A stretch of DNA of 64,000 bases from Chryseobacterium sp. OSA05B (GTDB lineage Bacteria; Bacteroidota; Bacteroidia; Flavobacteriales; Weeksellaceae), in NCBI RefSeq assembly GCF_019970065.1, contig NZ_JAHXYH010000001.1:1426001-1490000 (forward strand), in the 5' to 3' direction. Within the stretch, counting starts at the first letter, position 1. Every line of letters begins with the position of its first letter. Made by a program: the position numbers and the translations under genes. Below the pieces are notes generated by a model, which saw nothing but the letters and a program-made list of their open reading frames with translations, did not search any database and was not told the DNA's origin. This document shows, piece by piece, positions 46,531-56,957 of the stretch.

Positions 46531-47436
46531 TTAAATTCTATTTTTATCTTTACAATATTTATCCAAAATTCCGTTTATGAAGATATTGGAACGGTCTGTT
46601 GCATATACTTTTGCAATTTCAATATATTCATTGATAATAACTCTTGAAGGCGTAAAAGGAAAATTATCCAGCTCAGAAAGTGCTGTCGACAAAATGACTT
46701 TATCCATTAAAGAAACTCTTTCAAGATCCCAGTTTTCCAACCTTTCACTCAGCTTTTTCTCATTAGCTTCCCAGTTGTTCAGGGTATCTCTCAGAAGTTT
46801 TCCTGCGAAATCCTTATCCTCTTCATCCTTAATCATTTTGATTAATGTTCTGCTTTCTTCATCCTCTTTCAGGAAACCTATCGTTTTCTGTACCATTGAG
46901 TTGGCGATGTGGATATCATCATACCATGAAAGTTCTTTATCACTAAGATATTCCTGGAAATCATCATTCTCAGCAATGTATCTTAAAAACAGTTTTCCAA
47001 TAAACTTCTGATCTTCTTCAAAAGAATATCCATCTTCTTTCATGAAATCCTGATACCTTTTCCCACCTGTCATTCTTTGGAAAGTTTTCACCAAAATATC
47101 ATCATGCATATCCCATCTCAACTGCTTGTGCTGGCCTGTGAAAAATAATCTCTCAGGATTTTCTTCCAGCTTGATCAGTACCTGGTTATTGATAAATTTT
47201 TGGTTAGGATTAATTTCAGCATCAGTTTTAAGATATTTGTTCTTTCCAATCTCAATCTGAGTCTCTGCCAATTCTTTCAGAGCCACCAAAAAATTGAGTT
47301 GATAGATATAGAGATTATAGATTTTCTCTATTCCAGTGAACATGTTTTTTTCTAAAACATCAAATTTTACAGGATTCTGATAGTATGAATACACTGTTTG
47401 TACTACTTTTTCACGGATTTGTCGTCTTCCTAACAT
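46531..47436 (-). CDS. nusB: Transcription antitermination factor NusB
   Basis: A 301-residue protein, about twice the length of E. coli NusB. The C-terminal ~140 residues hold the RNA-binding NusB helical fold (SLMDKVILSTALSELDNFPF, then SRVIINEYIEIAKVYATDRS). The N-terminus MLGRRQIREKVVQTVYSYYQ is also family-like; the middle is an extension usual in Bacteroidetes. With NusE/S10 it supports rRNA antitermination. It shares a divergent upstream region with an ABC exporter. Confidence 0.9.
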   Translation of the reverse strand: MLGRRQIREKVVQTVYSYYQNPVKFDVLEKNMFTGIEKIYNLYIYQLNFLVALKELAETQIEIGKNKYLKTDAEINPNQKFINNQVLIKLEENPERLFFTGQHKQLRWDMHDDILVKTFQRMTGGKRYQDFMKEDGYSFEEDQKFIGKLFLRYIAENDDFQEYLSDKELSWYDDIHIANSMVQKTIGFLKEDEESRTLIKMIKDEEDKDFAGKLLRDTLNNWEANEKKLSERLENWDLERVSLMDKVILSTALSELDNFPFTPSRVIINEYIEIAKVYATDRSNIFINGILDKYCKDKNRI

Positions 47437-47457
47437 TCAAAGAGCTTTTTATGGGTG

Positions 47458-47517
47458 CAAAGATACAAAAATTAAAATTGATGAAATTCGTAGTCTGCCT
47501 ACATTTTTGTAAATTTG
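47458..47517. promoter_or_regulatory. Divergent promoters of nusB and the ABC exporter
   Basis: TATCTTTG on the minus strand (47458-47465) lies 22 bases before the nusB start; TAAATTTG on the plus strand (47510-47517) lies 10 bases before the ABC exporter start. Neither has a -33 TTG at 17-19 bases. Confidence 0.45.
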
Positions 47518-47526
47518 TAAAACTTT

Positions 47527-49188
47527 ATGAAAGCGCTAAAAACCTTAAACCCTTACTTTTGGAAGCACAAAATATTATTGTTTTGGGGGTTCTTATTTAT
47601 CATTGCCAGTAATTTCTTCAATATATATAAAGTTCAGTTTGTAGGAAAGTCTGTGGACGAACTTACCAAAAGTGGCAACCTGGGCTTCAACAAGCAGGTT
47701 CTTGTATATGTCGCCATTATTGTGGGCTGTTCACTTCTGACCGGATTTTTCACTTTTATGATGCGCCAGACGATCATCGTTGCATCCAGAAGGATTGAAT
47801 ATGAACTGAAAAATAAAATCTACAGACATTATCAGGAACTTTCACTGACGGATTATAAGCAAACTACAATCGGTGACCTTATGAACAGGTTGAGTGAAGA
47901 TGTAGTGGCGGTAAGAATGTATCTGGGACCAGGGGTGATGTATGTGGTAAACTTAGTCATCCTGCTTGTGATTACCAGTATTTATATGCTGAAAACGGAT
48001 ACATCTATGACCGTATGGACGTTGTTGCCACTTCCTATTCTATCTTATATTATATTTAAGGTAAGTTCAATCATCAACAAGAAGTCGAAGATTATGCAGA
48101 AAAGCCAGTCTGCGATCTCCACTTTCGTGCAGGATAGTTTTTCAGGTATCAGAGTGGTGAAGTTTTTTGCTAAAGAGAATTACATCAAGAAAAATTACGG
48201 TATAAAAGTTACTGATTATCAGAACAAAGCTTTGGATTTAGCGAAAACAGAAGCGTATTTCTTTACCATTATTTTATTTGTAATCGGATTACTGAACGTT
48301 GCGGTTATTCTTGTGGGCGGACAGAAATATATTGCCGGAGAACTGAGCGTGGGTAAAATTGCCGATTTCTTCATGTATATCAATATCCTGATCTGGCCAT
48401 TTTCCATGGTAGGCTGGGTAACTTCTGTGAATCAGAGAGCTGAGGCTTCGATGCAGAGAATCAATGAATTTCTGGATAAAAAATCGGAAGTCATTAATAC
48501 GAACTTTGAGGACTATCCTATTAAAGGTGATATTGAATTCAGAAATGTTTCCTATGTCTATCCGAACACCGGAATCAAAGCATTAGATAACTTAAGCTTC
48601 AAGATTAAAGCCGGTGAATCTCTGGCAATCATGGGTAAGACAGGAAGCGGTAAATCTACCATTGCCCTTTTGCTGTGCAGGCTTATTGATCCTACGGAAG
48701 GGGAAATCTTAATCGACGGGAAGAATCTGAAAGACCATAACCTAGCCAATTACAGAAATTTCATAGGATATATTCCTCAGGAAAGCTACTTATTCTCAGA
48801 TTCTATAGAAAATAATATAGGTTTTGCCATCGACCATCCTTCGCATGAAAAAGTGGTGGAATATGCTAAAATTGCAGACGTAGATAAAAATATTGTTGAA
48901 TTTAAAGAGCAGTATAAAACACTTGTTGGTGAACGCGGCGTGATGCTTTCGGGAGGCCAGAAGCAAAGGATATGCATCGCAAGAGCTTTAATAAAGGACC
49001 CGAATATCATCATTTTTGATGATTCCCTGTCTGCTCTGGACACGGAAACGGAACAGAATATCCTTGAAAATATCGACAGAAAAATCCACAATGCCACGTC
49101 CATAATTATCACACACAGAGAGTCTAGCGCTCAAAAAGCCGATAAAATCATCAACCTTACCGAAATTGCCAATTCTGTAACTGCTTAG
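47527..49188 (+). CDS. ABC transporter, fused permease and ATPase
   Basis: A 553-residue half-transporter of the exporter type. Six membrane segments fill residues ~15-300. The ATPase domain has Walker A GKTGSGKST, the signature LSGGQKQR and Walker B IIIFDDSLSALD, and a switch His in ITHRES. Such proteins dimerise and export lipids, peptides or drugs; the substrate is not evident. It is monocistronic. The TTG upstream at 47385 gives only a shadow frame. Confidence 0.9.
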   Translation: MKALKTLNPYFWKHKILLFWGFLFIIASNFFNIYKVQFVGKSVDELTKSGNLGFNKQVLVYVAIIVGCSLLTGFFTFMMRQTIIVASRRIEYELKNKIYRHYQELSLTDYKQTTIGDLMNRLSEDVVAVRMYLGPGVMYVVNLVILLVITSIYMLKTDTSMTVWTLLPLPILSYIIFKVSSIINKKSKIMQKSQSAISTFVQDSFSGIRVVKFFAKENYIKKNYGIKVTDYQNKALDLAKTEAYFFTIILFVIGLLNVAVILVGGQKYIAGELSVGKIADFFMYINILIWPFSMVGWVTSVNQRAEASMQRINEFLDKKSEVINTNFEDYPIKGDIEFRNVSYVYPNTGIKALDNLSFKIKAGESLAIMGKTGSGKSTIALLLCRLIDPTEGEILIDGKNLKDHNLANYRNFIGYIPQESYLFSDSIENNIGFAIDHPSHEKVVEYAKIADVDKNIVEFKEQYKTLVGERGVMLSGGQKQRICIARALIKDPNIIIFDDSLSALDTETEQNILENIDRKIHNATSIIITHRESSAQKADKIINLTEIANSVTA

Positions 49189-49229
49189 CCGTTTCATTCT
49201 CAATTGTTAAATAAATCATAAAAAAAATT

Positions 49230-49258
49230 TTGTGATTAAAAGAATTCTTTTATATTTG
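49230..49258 (+). promoter_or_regulatory. Promoter of the PUR-family gene
   Basis: TTG (49230-49232), 18 bases, then TATATTTG (49251-49258): a complete match to the Bacteroidetes promoter, 29 bases before the ATG at 49288. Confidence 0.8.
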
Positions 49259-49287
49259 TTCTTAACAAGATTAAAAAATATCTAACA

Positions 49288-49623
49288 ATGAGTGAATACA
49301 AGGAACGCCATGAAAATGAAATTTTCACTAAGGTGTTAAAAGCAGGGAGAAGAACTTATTTCTTTGATGTGCGCGAGACGAAAGCAGGAGATTATTATCT
49401 TACGATTACCGAAAGTAAAAAGAACTTCGGGGAGAATGGGGAAGCTACATTCGAGAAGCACAAAATTTATCTTTACAAAGAAGATTTTAAAAGTTTTCAG
49501 GAGATGTTTAATGAATCCACAGATTTCATCATTAACGAGAAGGGTGAGGATGTAATATCAGAAAAACACGACAAAGACTTCAAAAGCAAATCATTCACTA
49601 TTGATTCTGACGACGAAGTTTAA
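49288..49623 (+). CDS. PUR family (DUF3276) nucleic acid-binding protein
   Basis: A 111-residue protein with one PUR repeat: FTKVLKAGRRTYFFDVRETK, then YYLTITESKK and KHKIYLYKEDFKSFQEMF. Bacterial homologues bind single-stranded nucleic acid like eukaryotic Pur-alpha. The tail is acidic. It has a strong promoter and a terminator of its own, fitting an abundant protein; its role in vivo is not known. Confidence 0.88.
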   Translation: MSEYKERHENEIFTKVLKAGRRTYFFDVRETKAGDYYLTITESKKNFGENGEATFEKHKIYLYKEDFKSFQEMFNESTDFIINEKGEDVISEKHDKDFKSKSFTIDSDDEV

Positions 49624-49643
49624 AAAAGAATATCTAAAAACAC

Positions 49644-49669
49644 AAGCATCTGAAAAAGATGCTTTTTTT
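49644..49669 (+). terminator. Rho-independent terminator
   Basis: An 8-bp stem (AAGCATCT/AGATGCTT) with a GAAAA loop is followed by seven T. It ends the PUR-family gene. Confidence 0.85.
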
Positions 49670-49771
49670 ATGCCCTTCCCTGTAATTTCAGAATATAAAC
49701 AGAATTCCTGCTTTAAAAAGGTGTATTTGAAAACATAAAACTTTACAAGAAATAAAATGAACAGCTATACA

Positions 49772-49801
49772 TTGAAATAATAAAAAAATAAATTATATTC
49801 G
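49772..49801 (+). promoter_or_regulatory. Probable promoter of the M1 peptidase gene
   Basis: TTG (49772-49774), 19 bases, then TATATTCG (49794-49801), one mismatch to TAnnTTTG, 37 bases before the ATG at 49839. Confidence 0.55.
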
Positions 49802-49838
49802 CATTTAATTATTTCGATAAAAAACAAATTTATTAACA

Positions 49839-51758
49839 ATGAAAACACGCGTTATTTATATTATATTAAATGTTTTGTTATTTTCATTTGCATTTTCACA
49901 AGAAGGAAAACACCACACTGACATGATTTCAAAAAAGGAAAAGAAGTCAGCGTTGAGTAAAAAGAACGTTCAGTTCAATCCAAATACGGTCAACTACGAT
50001 GTTACTTATCATAAACTGGAATTAAAAGTTAATCCAAGCGTAAGAAACATATCCGGAAAGGTAACCACCACTTATACAGCTCTATCGAATATGAATACCA
50101 TAACCTTTGACCTGGTGAGTCAGATGGTCGTAAGTTCTGTAAAGCAAAATAATGTAAACCTTTCATTCATACAAAATACAAACAAAGAATTAGTAATTAC
50201 CCTTCCCAATACACAACTGGCAGGTACAAGTGCATCTGTAGAAATCACATACGCCGGAATACCGCCCAATACGGGACATGTCTTTTTTACAACCCACAAC
50301 AACTCCCCTATCTTCTTTACATTATCAGAATCATTCGGAGACAGAGAATGGTGGCCATGTAAGCAAGACATGAGAGATAAAATAGACAGTATTGATTTGT
50401 ACATTACAGCACCATCACAATATGTAGCAGTCGGAAATGGTGTGGAACCCGCCGCTCCTGTTATTTCCGGCTCTGATAAAACCACCCATTTTCATCACAG
50501 CTATCCCATTCCGGCTTATCTGGTTTCTGTTTCTGTGACCAATTACAGCACCTTCAATCAGACCGGGGGCACCGCTCCCAACACCTACCCGATTATTAAT
50601 TATGTTTTTCCCGAGCACCTGAGCCTGGCACAAAATAATTTAAGTCCGGTTCCTTCCTTTTTAAATTTCTTCGAATCTCTGTTAGGTGTCTATCCTTATA
50701 GTAATGAAAAATATGGAAATGCCCAAGTTACCGAGAGTGGAATGGAGCATCCTACTGTCTCTTTTATCAGCAATTATAACAGGTATATGATGGAACACGA
50801 AATGGCCCATCAATGGTTTGGAGACAAAATTACCTGTGCTACATGGAATGACATTTGGCTAAACGAGGGCTTTGCCACTTTTATGGATGAACTGCTTATA
50901 GAACATTATGATGGTAATGCAGCAGGGATATCGAACAGAACCGGTCTCATCAACAATATCACGTCACAACCTAACGGTGCGGTATATCTTACGGATTCAG
51001 AAGCCCTGGATGAAGACCGTATTTTTGACGGACGTCTTTCTTACAATAAGGGTGCAATGGTCCTTAATATGTTAAGGCTTAAGTTGGGTGAAACTACATT
51101 CCTGCTTGGGCTTAGAAATTATATAAATGACCCCAATTTAATATATAAAACCGCAGGAACGCCAGATTTTAAAGCTCATATGGAAGCGGTTTACGGGAGT
51201 AGCCTGACCGATTTTTTCAATGACTGGATCTACAATCAGGGCTATCCTGTTTATACTATTAAAGCTCAAAATATGGGTGCTGGCCAGGTAAAAGTTCTTG
51301 TGAGTCAAACTCAGTCACACGCTTCCGTTAATTATTTTGAGATGCGTTTACCATTGCAGTTCACAGGCACGGGAGGCCAGGTGTATAATACGTATGTAAA
51401 TAATACCGTAAACAATGAATCATTCACAGTGAATGTTCCTTTTGCCATAACCGGAGTAAGATTTGACCCGGAAAAACATATTATCTCGAGAAACAATACG
51501 GCTACATTAGGACTTGGGAACGTAGATTTTGAAAAAGATCAAATCGAAGTTTATCCCAATCCGGTAAGTAATATTTTAACCGTAGATTATGTCACTCCAA
51601 TTGATAAAGTGACCATGACCAATATGGTAGGTCAGGAAGTACCCGTACATTTTATCAATAAAAACCAGATTGATTTTTCTAAGTTCAGTCCAGGGGTCTA
51701 TTTATTACAGATACAAACTACGGACAGCACAAAAACTTTAAAAATAATAAAGAAGTAA
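49839..51758 (+). CDS. Secreted M1 family aminopeptidase with T9SS signal
   Basis: A 639-residue exported metallopeptidase. The signal peptide ends near LFSFAFSQ. The zinc site is HEMAHQW (His320, Glu321, His324) with the distant ligand Glu343 in WLNEGFATFMDEL. The substrate-binding motif is ESGMEHPTV, in place of the GAMEN of classic members. A beta domain follows, and the last ~75 residues (VYPNPVSNILTVDY to KTLKIIKK) are a T9SS type A sorting domain. It likely removes N-terminal residues from peptides outside the cell. Confidence 0.92.
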   Translation: MKTRVIYIILNVLLFSFAFSQEGKHHTDMISKKEKKSALSKKNVQFNPNTVNYDVTYHKLELKVNPSVRNISGKVTTTYTALSNMNTITFDLVSQMVVSSVKQNNVNLSFIQNTNKELVITLPNTQLAGTSASVEITYAGIPPNTGHVFFTTHNNSPIFFTLSESFGDREWWPCKQDMRDKIDSIDLYITAPSQYVAVGNGVEPAAPVISGSDKTTHFHHSYPIPAYLVSVSVTNYSTFNQTGGTAPNTYPIINYVFPEHLSLAQNNLSPVPSFLNFFESLLGVYPYSNEKYGNAQVTESGMEHPTVSFISNYNRYMMEHEMAHQWFGDKITCATWNDIWLNEGFATFMDELLIEHYDGNAAGISNRTGLINNITSQPNGAVYLTDSEALDEDRIFDGRLSYNKGAMVLNMLRLKLGETTFLLGLRNYINDPNLIYKTAGTPDFKAHMEAVYGSSLTDFFNDWIYNQGYPVYTIKAQNMGAGQVKVLVSQTQSHASVNYFEMRLPLQFTGTGGQVYNTYVNNTVNNESFTVNVPFAITGVRFDPEKHIISRNNTATLGLGNVDFEKDQIEVYPNPVSNILTVDYVTPIDKVTMTNMVGQEVPVHFINKNQIDFSKFSPGVYLLQIQTTDSTKTLKIIKK

Positions 51759-51830
51759 GGGCTGTCATTTCCTGCCGGATTTATCATGAAAATCTCCAAT
51801 CGCTTTTTTAAAATTGACAATTTCCCTTCT

Positions 51831-51876
51831 AGTTACATTTAATCATCCACCAACCGGTAAATGATTAAATGTAACT
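51831..51876. repeat. Perfect 16-bp inverted repeat between convergent genes
   Basis: AGTTACATTTAATCAT and its exact complement are separated by 14 bases (51831-51846, 51861-51876); outer TTCCCT/AGGGAA adds six more pairs after a small internal loop. It sits between the M1 peptidase and the DUF4132 gene. Neither side has a T-run, so it is not a standard intrinsic terminator; it may act as a 3'-end stabiliser or barrier. Confidence 0.7.
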
Positions 51877-51886
51877 TAGGGAATGA

Positions 51887-54800
51887 TTAGCTATATTCTC
51901 GTTTTATCTGCGAAAGAATCGTTGGGTCCTGTATTTCATCGTTTTTAGCTAACAGCAATACTTTAGACATTACTTCTGCAGACTTTGGATCATCATCCGC
52001 AAAAGGCAGAAACAGCCTTCCTCTATGCTGAGAATGAACAGGAAGGATAGACAGGTATTTGCCCGGAACCTGATGGACCACTGCACTGCCTAAATGTACA
52101 CTGTATTCTCCCATTTTGCCCTTTACCAATACATGAGAGCCTTCAATACTTACGTTATCCAGTTTGAATAACCGGGCGGTTTCTTTCATCAGCACGGCAC
52201 GCATTTCAATAGAAGAATGGCTGGCTTCAGGATCTACTCCACCTACGTGAGCTACCGATACCACCAGATCTATATCCCGCATCACCTCTGAAAACAGTCT
52301 TGGATTTATATCTTCAAAAGGAATATTTTTATAATCTTTTAATGAATGGAATTCTATGGTTTCCAGGGTCGGACTTTCCACTTCGGCTGGAGAAAACCAA
52401 TTGGCAGCGGCATACATTTTTACCTGAAACCCTTCTTTATGATACACTTTCTGAAGGCCTTCTTCGTAATCTACTTTCCAGCCCCGTGTTTTAAGCAGTG
52501 CCAATGCCTGTTTCGGCTGAACCTGATGCCCTGCATAACGGCGTGACACTGATTTCTCTTTCAGTTCATCCGGCGTAGGCACATACAACTCTCTGAATAT
52601 CTGCTTGAACGGCTGGATCAGTTTTTCCGTAAAACAATAGTGCTGATAATCACTCCAGGCGCCATGCTGATGAAGATCTACACAATGGACAATTCTCAGG
52701 CTATTCGTTTCATTTAATTCCTGAATTTCTCCGTGAGCATTAATCAGATTCCCGTCATGATAGAATCCTATTTTATGATCATTGGAAATGAATACGAGCT
52801 TTTCAAGATGTTTTACAATAACCGGATGCTCAAAAAGGTTTTTAATTTCTGCAAAAAAGAACTCGTCGCCCCTTATCATGGCTTCCTCAAGTCCTTTTCG
52901 GGAACGGGTCCACTGTTCACGCATGATCTTGCGGTAGTTTCCTAATTCTACAATCGCTTTATCTTTTTTGATTTTCGGCGGAATAGATTTCAGCTGTTTG
53001 TCATCCCGGAATACAACCATTTCGGCTTTTCCATCGTCTTCTATAATCAATCCTACTGTCACTCCATCAATTGTCACCTGCGTTTCTTTTGATAAAATGG
53101 TTTGAATCTGTTTCGTTTCCATCGCCCAGGTCAGCCGGATGGGGTCCGGATAGCCTGCATTTCGGGCTAAGTTTTCCAATGCCACACGAATAGCCAGGGC
53201 TTCACTCGCCTGTTTCATCGAGCCAAATTCCTTACTTTCCTTTTTAAACTGCTGAATGTATTCATAGCGGCTCAGGACATCTTTCTCCGGATTGGCTTTG
53301 CTTAATGGTACAAGTCCATACACCCGGAGATAATCCTGATCACGTTTATCCTTTACTTTGGCCGTTACTTCCTTTATTTTTAAATCGCCGGTAAGTGTGT
53401 CTGAATAAAGTCTTGCCCGGCGGTGTCCGTTTCCATCGGATATATATTTAGCAGATTCATACAGCATTTCCCAACGGGCTTTTCCTAATTCTTTGTAAGC
53501 TTTTGTAAACCAGTCTTTGTCCACTGCCCCATCCTGAAACTCCTGAACATCTACGGATGAATATTTGGCCACTTCACTTTCCAGTTCTGAATTCTGAGCC
53601 TGATACGCACTGGTTTTAGTATGAGCATGCATCCACCAGATAGCAGAATCCAACCCTTTCCAGCCTAAATAGGTGCTGATGAGTTTCTGCCACTGCGGCG
53701 CATAAACGGCTGCCTGTATCAAACGGAGCTCTGAAATCTTCTCTTTCTTCATCAGCTCGTTAAATGATTCCTGGGTATCACTTTCCAAAGGATGAGAATT
53801 TTTGATCAGATAAGAAAACAGCTTCTGCTTGGTCATACTTTCGTTGCCATAGCTGTAAATATAGTTGGCATACAAGGTCGATTTCCCAAGCCCTTTTAGC
53901 AGCTGCACAAGACGGTTGGTTCCGTAGATGGTCTGAAACTCCTGTACAAATTGGGAAACGGCAGTATTCGCGTCACCCCGAATAAGCTCTACATCCAGGA
54001 ATTTATTTTGAATGTCTTCGATAATCGGTTTCAGGAATGGAAATGTATCTGTATATCTTTCCTGATGATGGTAAATCGTATGGGTCTTTGCTCTGGTAAG
54101 ATCCCTTATGACAGAGTCTGCCGTGAAAATTCCTTCATAAAGTTCGTCTTTTGTAATGACATTTAACTCATAAGCTTTGCAGAATAATTGGAAATTCGGA
54201 ACTGAATGTTTTTTATTTTCTTCCAGACCATTATACTGCATCCAGCGGTAAAGATTCCACTGTTTGATATACTGTTCATCGGTAAGATCTTTAAAAGGAA
54301 CGGCCTGTAAAAACACACTGAAAAAGCCCAGCTGCTGCCAGCCGGTGCCTCCACCATAATAATAGGTATTTTCTTTTGCTTTATAGTTAATCACATCATC
54401 AGGCAAATGAGCAAACAGTGTACTGCACGCATCGATCAGGAAATCTGTTTTTTCCTCGAATACAAACTTATACTGTAAAACTTCCAGGATCCTTTTAACA
54501 GGATTGTCCCAGTAATAATCACTTTTCAAAGGATTAGGTATAATATCCTTGTGATAAAACACATAGTTTTCCAGGAAATCTCTGAACTTTTTACGGTCAC
54601 AGTTTTCGGCGAATGTCAGCAGGAATAAATCCCGCGGATAAAGTCCCGAATCTTTATACCACTGTGCCCATTTTTCATGCAGCGGATAGTTTTCAGCAAT
54701 CTGTTCAGAGGTAAAATTTTCCGTATTGTTTCTGATGTGTCGGAAGGTATTGCCCATCAATACGGTTATTTTTGAGCCATTCCAATCGTCTACTTCGTAT

Positions 54801-56932
54801 TCATAATCTTTATTTTTAAGAAATAAATCATTGAGCTTTTGTAACTCCCCTTTGATATGATTCATGGATTGTGTAAAGCCATACTTATCCTTTTTCGTGG
54901 CCTGTGCATATACAGAATTGGCTTTCACCTCAGGCAGTTCAAATTTTGAGATCACAGAAGGATCATAGAACCCAAATCCATTTTCTGCGGAAAGTACTTT
55001 TTTATCATCAGAAGGATTAAGCTGATCCAAAAGGCTCTGTTCTCTTTCGGATACTTTCGGTTTTTCTGAAAACTGTTGGGTCCAGCTTCCGATCTGCGCA
55101 GATACTCTTTTGTCTTTTTGAAGCTGAAGCATGATATCCAGAGAAGCTGTTCGCTGTTCTATATCTCCCTTTACCATTAATTCTTTAACTAATGGACTTA
55201 CTACTCCATCTTCCTGCTGTACCACCAATTCTATCAGTTTCTTGCGAAGTGTACCGCCTTTTCTTTTAAACATATCGAAGAAAATCATCAATTCTTCTTT
55301 GCTTAGAGGGTTTTGCTGAAGCACGTTGATCCCGGAAGCCACTAAAGATTCTCCTCTGTCTTTTAAGATTTTAAATGCAAATTCTTTCTGGAACGGCGTT
55401 ACCGTCTGCTTTTTCTTTCCAAAATTATAAGAGTAGGAATAACAGTAGAAATCCCCTAAAATACCTCTTGACAGCTGTTCACGCAATGAAAGGTCAAACT
55501 GATCAAAATAAGAAAGCACCAGATCCCGTTTTTCTTTATCCTCACCTACCAAATAAAACATCGAAGCATATAAATTGCTTTTGCTGAATGTCGCATTGAG
55601 CCAGGAGAATATCTTTCCTTCAAATTTCTTTTCCTTTACATCAATCTTTTGAGTAAGCTCATGCAGTTTTTCAAAGAAATCAGGATAATCTGTATTATTG
55701 ATATAGAATTTTGAAGCTGCATTGGCATTTAATAATGTTGACAAAGGTTCGCCTGCAAAAGCCAAAACCTGCAGATCACCATCCAATACTGCTTTATAAT
55801 ACAACGGCATCTGGATATAAGGATCATGGGTTTCTCCGGCAAACTTTATGGCCAGACATTTCTTTTCCACACTGCCATGGTCATACAGCTGATGCAGATA
55901 AGGAACCGCTTTTTCCACATCCCATACAGACTGCACCCAAAGCGCCATATAGACTTCATTATTGTTTTTGCTTTTTATGGCATCCGGAATCAGTTCAGGA
56001 TTGTTGAAATAGGTATGTGCCAGCGAAACAATATTTTTTACCACCGATTCCTTTTCGGCATCCCAGCCCAGACCTGTCCATGTATCTATGGAACGGACAA
56101 CGGAAGAAAAACGTGTGAGCTTATGTTCTACAATCACATTCGTCATATATTCCAACGCTCCGATGCTGGTTTCATCCAGAGCTTCCAGCACAGTTTGTCT
56201 TAACCCTTCCTGTCGCTGAGCCGCCAGCAGGAGTTTTTCCACCAGTTCCCAGCAATGTTTCTGCTCACTGTTGAGTAATGCTTTAATAATATTCCGGGAT
56301 ACTTTTCCTTCGGGATGTTTATTGAAAATAATGTCTTCAATAAGCTGGTAAATAGCTGTATTTCCTGTATCAATAGCTGCTGACCAAATATAGAACTGAT
56401 TTAAGCTGTTTGATATGGCGCTGTCATAGATGATCTGCTCTTCCAGCGTAAGGTCATAAAACTGTTCTCCTCCATTGGTGTAAGAATAGATACTTGGCAG
56501 CTGCAACAGGCCTCCAATTAAATTAATCTGGTTGAGAAAGATGTAGTTTTCATTGTGGGGTGCACGGAAAGAACGTCTGTAGTACCCTGTCTGATACATT
56601 TTATGGGGCATTGTAGTCAGGGCGTGCTTTACCAGGTCTGCATGATGTCCAAAGAAATAAACCAAAAGTTCACCATATTCTTTATCCTCCCAAATATCGG
56701 GTTTGATGTATTTTTTGATGTTTTCCATGCGTTCGGAACCCAGGCTTACATCTTCAAAATAGTTGGTCTTACCCACTATTAATAATCCCAGTTCCGCTAC
56801 CTCTTTCTTAAGTTGAGGTTTTGAAAAGACTTGGGATAAAAAACCTTTTTCTGTCTGCTCTTTTAAATCTTTCCTAAAATTCCGATAATGGTTGGATGTC
56901 TTTTTCGATTCTAATTTTTCTATAATTTCCAT
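51887..56932 (-). CDS. Giant DUF4132 domain protein
   Basis: A 1681-residue cytoplasmic protein with no signal peptide or membrane segment. Residues ~150-650 are largely helical and HEAT-like (LVASGINVLQQNPLSKEELM, LVVQQEDGVVSPLVKELMVK). The segment GNGHRRARLYSDTLTGDLKI (~1170) leads to the DUF4132 region (ALAIRVALENLARNAGYPDP, ~1240 onward), and the C-terminus (SSIEMRAVLMKETARLFKLD, then YLSILPVHSQHRGRLFLPF) closes it as in MolR/YehI-like proteins; a DUF5724-type N-terminal part is likely. The biochemical role of the family is unknown. The 144-residue gene 25 bases upstream is probably in the same operon. Confidence 0.75.
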   Translation of the reverse strand: MEIIEKLESKKTSNHYRNFRKDLKEQTEKGFLSQVFSKPQLKKEVAELGLLIVGKTNYFEDVSLGSERMENIKKYIKPDIWEDKEYGELLVYFFGHHADLVKHALTTMPHKMYQTGYYRRSFRAPHNENYIFLNQINLIGGLLQLPSIYSYTNGGEQFYDLTLEEQIIYDSAISNSLNQFYIWSAAIDTGNTAIYQLIEDIIFNKHPEGKVSRNIIKALLNSEQKHCWELVEKLLLAAQRQEGLRQTVLEALDETSIGALEYMTNVIVEHKLTRFSSVVRSIDTWTGLGWDAEKESVVKNIVSLAHTYFNNPELIPDAIKSKNNNEVYMALWVQSVWDVEKAVPYLHQLYDHGSVEKKCLAIKFAGETHDPYIQMPLYYKAVLDGDLQVLAFAGEPLSTLLNANAASKFYINNTDYPDFFEKLHELTQKIDVKEKKFEGKIFSWLNATFSKSNLYASMFYLVGEDKEKRDLVLSYFDQFDLSLREQLSRGILGDFYCYSYSYNFGKKKQTVTPFQKEFAFKILKDRGESLVASGINVLQQNPLSKEELMIFFDMFKRKGGTLRKKLIELVVQQEDGVVSPLVKELMVKGDIEQRTASLDIMLQLQKDKRVSAQIGSWTQQFSEKPKVSEREQSLLDQLNPSDDKKVLSAENGFGFYDPSVISKFELPEVKANSVYAQATKKDKYGFTQSMNHIKGELQKLNDLFLKNKDYEYEVDDWNGSKITVLMGNTFRHIRNNTENFTSEQIAENYPLHEKWAQWYKDSGLYPRDLFLLTFAENCDRKKFRDFLENYVFYHKDIIPNPLKSDYYWDNPVKRILEVLQYKFVFEEKTDFLIDACSTLFAHLPDDVINYKAKENTYYYGGGTGWQQLGFFSVFLQAVPFKDLTDEQYIKQWNLYRWMQYNGLEENKKHSVPNFQLFCKAYELNVITKDELYEGIFTADSVIRDLTRAKTHTIYHHQERYTDTFPFLKPIIEDIQNKFLDVELIRGDANTAVSQFVQEFQTIYGTNRLVQLLKGLGKSTLYANYIYSYGNESMTKQKLFSYLIKNSHPLESDTQESFNELMKKEKISELRLIQAAVYAPQWQKLISTYLGWKGLDSAIWWMHAHTKTSAYQAQNSELESEVAKYSSVDVQEFQDGAVDKDWFTKAYKELGKARWEMLYESAKYISDGNGHRRARLYSDTLTGDLKIKEVTAKVKDKRDQDYLRVYGLVPLSKANPEKDVLSRYEYIQQFKKESKEFGSMKQASEALAIRVALENLARNAGYPDPIRLTWAMETKQIQTILSKETQVTIDGVTVGLIIEDDGKAEMVVFRDDKQLKSIPPKIKKDKAIVELGNYRKIMREQWTRSRKGLEEAMIRGDEFFFAEIKNLFEHPVIVKHLEKLVFISNDHKIGFYHDGNLINAHGEIQELNETNSLRIVHCVDLHQHGAWSDYQHYCFTEKLIQPFKQIFRELYVPTPDELKEKSVSRRYAGHQVQPKQALALLKTRGWKVDYEEGLQKVYHKEGFQVKMYAAANWFSPAEVESPTLETIEFHSLKDYKNIPFEDINPRLFSEVMRDIDLVVSVAHVGGVDPEASHSSIEMRAVLMKETARLFKLDNVSIEGSHVLVKGKMGEYSVHLGSAVVHQVPGKYLSILPVHSQHRGRLFLPFADDDPKSAEVMSKVLLLAKNDEIQDPTILSQIKREYS

Positions 56933-56957
56933 GTATTTTGAGATTCAGTGTTTTTAA

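Noticed and set aside
47490..47502. GTAG-N5-CTAC palindrome about 34 bp from the nusB -7 box
   Set aside because: Arms of only four bases are likely by chance, and no second site was seen.
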